This document shows, piece by piece, positions 33,165 through 36,002 of a stretch of DNA of 36,002 nucleotides. A model generated the notes under the pieces. That model saw only the letters and a program-made list of their open reading frames with translations, made no database searches and was not told the origin of the DNA. The DNA is from Rhodospirillales bacterium (lineage in GTDB: Bacteria > Pseudomonadota > Alphaproteobacteria > Rhodospirillales > Shumkoniaceae), in NCBI GenBank assembly GCA_018432935.1, contig JAHDSF010000050.1:1-36002 (forward strand), given 5' to 3'. A program made the position numbers and the translations under genes. Every line of letters begins with the position of its first letter. The first letter of the stretch is position 1.

Positions 33165-33542
33165 TCAATCGCGCTTCAGTTCCTGCCACAGCGCGAAGTG
33201 GGAGCCGCTCGGATCGGCGACGATGGCCATGCGGCCGAAGTCGCCGACCTGGTGCGGCTCGCGCTTGACCGTGCCGCCCGCGTCGCGCAGGCGCACCGTC
33301 GCGGCATCGACGTCCTCGACCAGGATGTAGGAGAACCAGTGGGACGGCACGTCGGCCGGGATGTCGGCCGGCATCGGCATCATGCCGGCGACCCGCTCGT
33401 CGCCGTCCTTGAAGATGGTGTAGGTGGTCCAGCCCATGTCGTGGTCTTCCGACGTCCAGCCGAACATCGTCTGAAAGAAGCGCCGCGACGCTTCGACGTC
33501 ACGGGTCAACAGCTCGTTCCAACAGAAGCGGCCCTGCTTCAT
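33165..33542 (-). CDS. VOC superfamily (glyoxalase/dioxygenase-fold) protein
   Basis: A 125-residue single-domain VOC protein. Typical are FCWNELLTRDVEASRRFFQT and MFGWTSEDHDMG near the start and SYILVEDVDAATVRLRDAGG with GRMAIVADPSGSHFALWQ in the second half, giving the paired beta-alpha-beta-beta-beta modules. Family members bind divalent metal and act as isomerases, dioxygenases or binding proteins; the substrate is not predictable. The start is ATG at 33542. It is convergent with the small membrane protein and divergent from the helicase across 117 nt that holds the SOS-like box. Confidence 0.9.
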   Translation of the reverse strand: MKQGRFCWNELLTRDVEASRRFFQTMFGWTSEDHDMGWTTYTIFKDGDERVAGMMPMPADIPADVPSHWFSYILVEDVDAATVRLRDAGGTVKREPHQVGDFGRMAIVADPSGSHFALWQELKRD

Positions 33543-33597
33543 GAAGTCGCCCTCCCTGACGGCAAAGGAGCGACCTTAGCACGGCGGAGGCCTGTTT

Positions 33598-33612
33598 GTT
33601 CATGAAATGTTC
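33598..33612. promoter_or_regulatory. LexA-type SOS box, GTTC-N7-GTTC
   Basis: GTTC-ATGAAAT-GTTC exactly matches the direct-repeat LexA operator described for alphaproteobacteria. It lies 47 nt upstream of the helicase ATG, a normal operator position, and in a spacer also shared with the divergent VOC gene. No LexA gene is in the window. Confidence 0.75.
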
Positions 33613-33659
33613 GTGAACAGCCAGTGATTTCCCGGCCGTCTCCCGATATACTCCCGGCC

Positions 33660-36002
33660 ATGTCCGTTGGCCCCGCAACCCTTCCCCTGCCTGTCCTGGT
33701 CGCCGGCGCGCGTGGCGCCATCTGGCTGTCGCCGGACGGCCGGGCGGAAATCCTGCCGTCGGCCGCGGCCGCACGCCGGGCGCGCGAGAACCCGCCGATC
33801 GTCTGCCATCTCCGCACCACCGCTGGCCGTCTCGGCGGCGAGCCGTTCCGCGCCTTCGACGTTCTCGAGCTGTTTGCGTTCGCACAGCCGGCGCGCTTCT
33901 GCGTGCCGACGCCACGCGGACTGGCCGCCTGCCTCGACCTGGCAGCCCCGCTGGGGCCGGAGGACGAGGCCCGCGCGCTGCGGGCGGCGGCGGACGCGCT
34001 GCTCGTCTCCCTCGCGTCGCTCCAAGGCAGGACCCGCCAGGAGGCGCGCGGGATGGCGTGGCTTATGGGGCGCGCGGGATGGCCGTGGGCGCCCCCGGTG
34101 CTGTCGGCTCTGGCCGAGCCGGGCTTGCCTGCCGATACGATGCCGCACTCGCGCATCCTTCAGGAATCGCTGCGGGTGTGGAACCGGCTGAAGGAGTGGC
34201 AGGAGGTTCCCGGCGAGCGCGAGAGCGGCGACTGGCCGGTCGAGCCGGTCGAGGCCCGCGCCCGGCTGGTCAAGCTGCTCGGCGCCGGGGCCGAGGCCCG
34301 GCCGCAGCAGCGCCGCTATACCGAGGCGGTCTCGGCGGCGTTCCTGCCGCGCGAGCGCGAGGGGCAGCCGCGCACCGTGCTGGCCGAGGCGGGGACCGGC
34401 ATCGGCAAGACCCTGGGTTACATCGCTCCCGCCAGCGTATGGGCCGAGAAGAACGGCGGCGCGGTATGGATCAGCACCTACACCCGCAACCTGCAGCGCC
34501 AGCTCGACGGCGAGCTGTCTAGGCTCTACCCCGACCCCGACGAGAAGGGCCGCCGGGTCGTGGTGCGCAAGGGCCGCGAGAACTACCTCTGCCTGCTCAA
34601 CTTCGAGGAGGCGGTGAGCCGGACCCTGGGCCGCTTCGGGCCCGAGACGGTGGCACTGGGGCTGATGGCGCGGTGGGCGTTGGCGACCCGCGACGGCGAC
34701 ATGGTCGGCGGCGATTTCCCGGCCTGGCTGGCGGGGCTGGCGGGACGGTCCCTCACCCTCAACCTCACCGACACCCGGGGCGAGTGCGTCTATGCCGCTT
34801 GCCCCCACTACCGCAAGTGCTTCATCGAGCGCACCGTGCGCCACGCCCGCCGTGCCTCTCTGGTGGTCGCCAACCACGCCCTGGTGCTGCTGCAGGCGGC
34901 GCTCGGCGGCGAGGACCGCCCCGGCCTGCCGACCCGTTATGTCTTCGACGAAGGGCACCACCTGTTCGATGCCGCCGATGCCGCCTTCTCGGCCCACCTG
35001 TCCGGGCTGGAAGCGGCCGAGCTGCGGCGCTGGATTCTCGGCGCCGAAGAGCGCGGCCGGTCACGCGCCCGCGGACTGAAAGCCCGCGTCGAGGATCTGA
35101 TCGGTGCCGACGAAGAGGCCGCGCACGCCCTCGACCAGGCGCTGGCGGCGGCCCGCACCCTGCCCGGGCCGGGCTGGCACCAGCGGCTGCAGGGCGGCGA
35201 GCCGTTCGGGGCCGCCGAGGCCTTCCTCGCCCGCGTCCGCCAGCAGGTCTATGCACGCGACGCCGACTCCCGCTCCTCGTACAGCCTGGAATGCGGCATC
35301 GCGACGCCGGTGGCGGGGCTCAAGGACGCTGCCGCCGCGCTCGCGCTCGCGCTGACCGGGCTCGAGCGGCCGCTGGGCCGACTGGCGCAGCGCCTGCTCG
35401 ACAAGACCGACGCCGAAGCAGACGAACTCGACACCGGATCGCGCCTGCGCGTCGAGGCGATCTGCCGCGGGCTGACGCGCCGTGCCCTCGAGGTGCGGGC
35501 CTGGCGCGAGATGCTGGCGGCGCTCGACGCAGAGACGCCGCCGCAGTTCGTCGACTGGTTCGGGGTCGAGCGCATCGACGGCCGCGACATCGACGTCGGC
35601 TATCATCGCCATTGGGTCGACCCGATGGTGCCATTCGCCGTGGCCCTCAAGGACACCGCGCACGGGCTGCTGGTCACCTCGGCGACCCTGCGCGACGCCA
35701 CCGGCGACGACGAGACCGACTGGTCGGTCGCCGAGGTTCGTACCGGCGCCGTTCATCTCGACGCCCCGGCCGCCCGGTTCGCGGCGCCCTCGCCGTTCGA
35801 CTACGCGAACCGGACGCGGGTGTTCGTGGTCGGCGACGTGCGCCGCGACAGCCCCGACCAGGTTGCCGCCGCCTACCGCGAGCTGTTTACCGCGTCCGGC
35901 GGCGGCGGGATCGGCCTGTTCACCGCGGTCAGCCGGCTCCGCGGCGTGCACGCCCGGATCGCCGCCGCGCTGGAGGCCCGAGGCATCCGGCTCCTGGCCC
36001 AG
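33660..36002 (+). CDS. DinG/XPD-type iron-sulfur ATP-dependent DNA helicase, 3' end missing
   Basis: The frame is open from ATG 33660 to the window edge (781 codons), so the C-terminus is cut off. After a poorly recognised N-terminal region (1-230) there is a Walker A motif AEAGTGIGKT (242-251). Four cysteines C311, C376, C381 and C387 (NYLCLLN, GECVYAACPHYRKC) fit the 4Fe-4S cluster of XPD-family helicases. Walker B is FDEGHH (429-434, a DEGH variant of DEAH), and TSAT lies at 673-676. These enzymes unwind DNA 5' to 3' at forks, R-loops or G4 structures. A GTTC-N7-GTTC box upstream suggests SOS control. The symbol dinG is not given because paralogues such as YoaA share these motifs. Confidence 0.9.
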   Translation, partial: MSVGPATLPLPVLVAGARGAIWLSPDGRAEILPSAAAARRARENPPIVCHLRTTAGRLGGEPFRAFDVLELFAFAQPARFCVPTPRGLAACLDLAAPLGPEDEARALRAAADALLVSLASLQGRTRQEARGMAWLMGRAGWPWAPPVLSALAEPGLPADTMPHSRILQESLRVWNRLKEWQEVPGERESGDWPVEPVEARARLVKLLGAGAEARPQQRRYTEAVSAAFLPREREGQPRTVLAEAGTGIGKTLGYIAPASVWAEKNGGAVWISTYTRNLQRQLDGELSRLYPDPDEKGRRVVVRKGRENYLCLLNFEEAVSRTLGRFGPETVALGLMARWALATRDGDMVGGDFPAWLAGLAGRSLTLNLTDTRGECVYAACPHYRKCFIERTVRHARRASLVVANHALVLLQAALGGEDRPGLPTRYVFDEGHHLFDAADAAFSAHLSGLEAAELRRWILGAEERGRSRARGLKARVEDLIGADEEAAHALDQALAAARTLPGPGWHQRLQGGEPFGAAEAFLARVRQQVYARDADSRSSYSLECGIATPVAGLKDAAAALALALTGLERPLGRLAQRLLDKTDAEADELDTGSRLRVEAICRGLTRRALEVRAWREMLAALDAETPPQFVDWFGVERIDGRDIDVGYHRHWVDPMVPFAVALKDTAHGLLVTSATLRDATGDDETDWSVAEVRTGAVHLDAPAARFAAPSPFDYANRTRVFVVGDVRRDSPDQVAAAYRELFTASGGGGIGLFTAVSRLRGVHARIAAALEARGIRLLAQ

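Noticed and set aside
33600-34997. Minus-strand frame of 465 codons over the right-edge helicase
   Set aside because: The plus-strand frame runs unbroken to the window edge with helicase motifs; it is only missing a stop because the window ends.

Overview
The window is high-GC chromosomal DNA from an alphaproteobacterium, probably Rhodospirillales-like. The evidence is the family signatures of the genes, the order yqeY-dnaG-rpoD, a GTTC-N7-GTTC LexA-type box (the alphaproteobacterial form) and overall codon bias. No tRNA, rRNA, CRISPR array or complete insertion sequence was seen. The last gene runs off the right edge and a probable gene fragment runs off the left edge.

Left part (1-12.9 kb) is mostly core metabolism and information processing. 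The macromolecular-synthesis cluster yqeY-dnaG-rpoD is on the minus strand and ends in a hairpin terminator. carA, carB and greA follow on the plus strand. A decayed GxxExxY-type element with near-perfect 30-bp inverted ends sits exactly between carA and carB. Then come an Lrp/AsnC regulator, a divergent thioredoxin reductase and a LysR regulator. A structured intergenic RNA with a strong terminator (about 13.04-13.21 kb) is a candidate 6S RNA.

Middle part (13.3-25.9 kb): two divergent chemoreceptor genes. The first is an HBM-type transducer. The second fuses a membrane-anchored MCP signalling module to a C-terminal DctP-type TRAP solute-binding domain, with a predicted topology that puts the binding domain in the cytoplasm. 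They are followed by a TPR protein, a SYLF lipoprotein, lepA with a coupled unknown gene, a yjbQ/Bcr-type MFS pair, a perfect 24-bp-arm palindrome of REP type, the ybaB-recR pair and a PolB-like 3'-5' exonuclease.

Right part (26-33 kb) is the accessory-looking region and the best candidate for an undescribed system. An orphan PAS protein is divergent from a FadR-type GntR regulator. The regulator is followed in the same direction by a small protein with a twin-arginine-like motif, an 11-segment histidine-bearing membrane protein of unknown family, a Tat-exported metallo-beta-lactamase-fold protein and a CobW-family GTPase with a histidine/cysteine-rich loop and an extra N-terminal domain. Two identical-pattern operators (TTGGTAGNACCAA) bracket the GntR promoter. 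I infer a regulated metal-dependent envelope activity with its own metallochaperone; the substrate is unknown.

The right edge holds a small membrane-anchored protein, a VOC-family protein and a DinG/XPD-type iron-sulfur helicase with an apparent SOS box in front of it.
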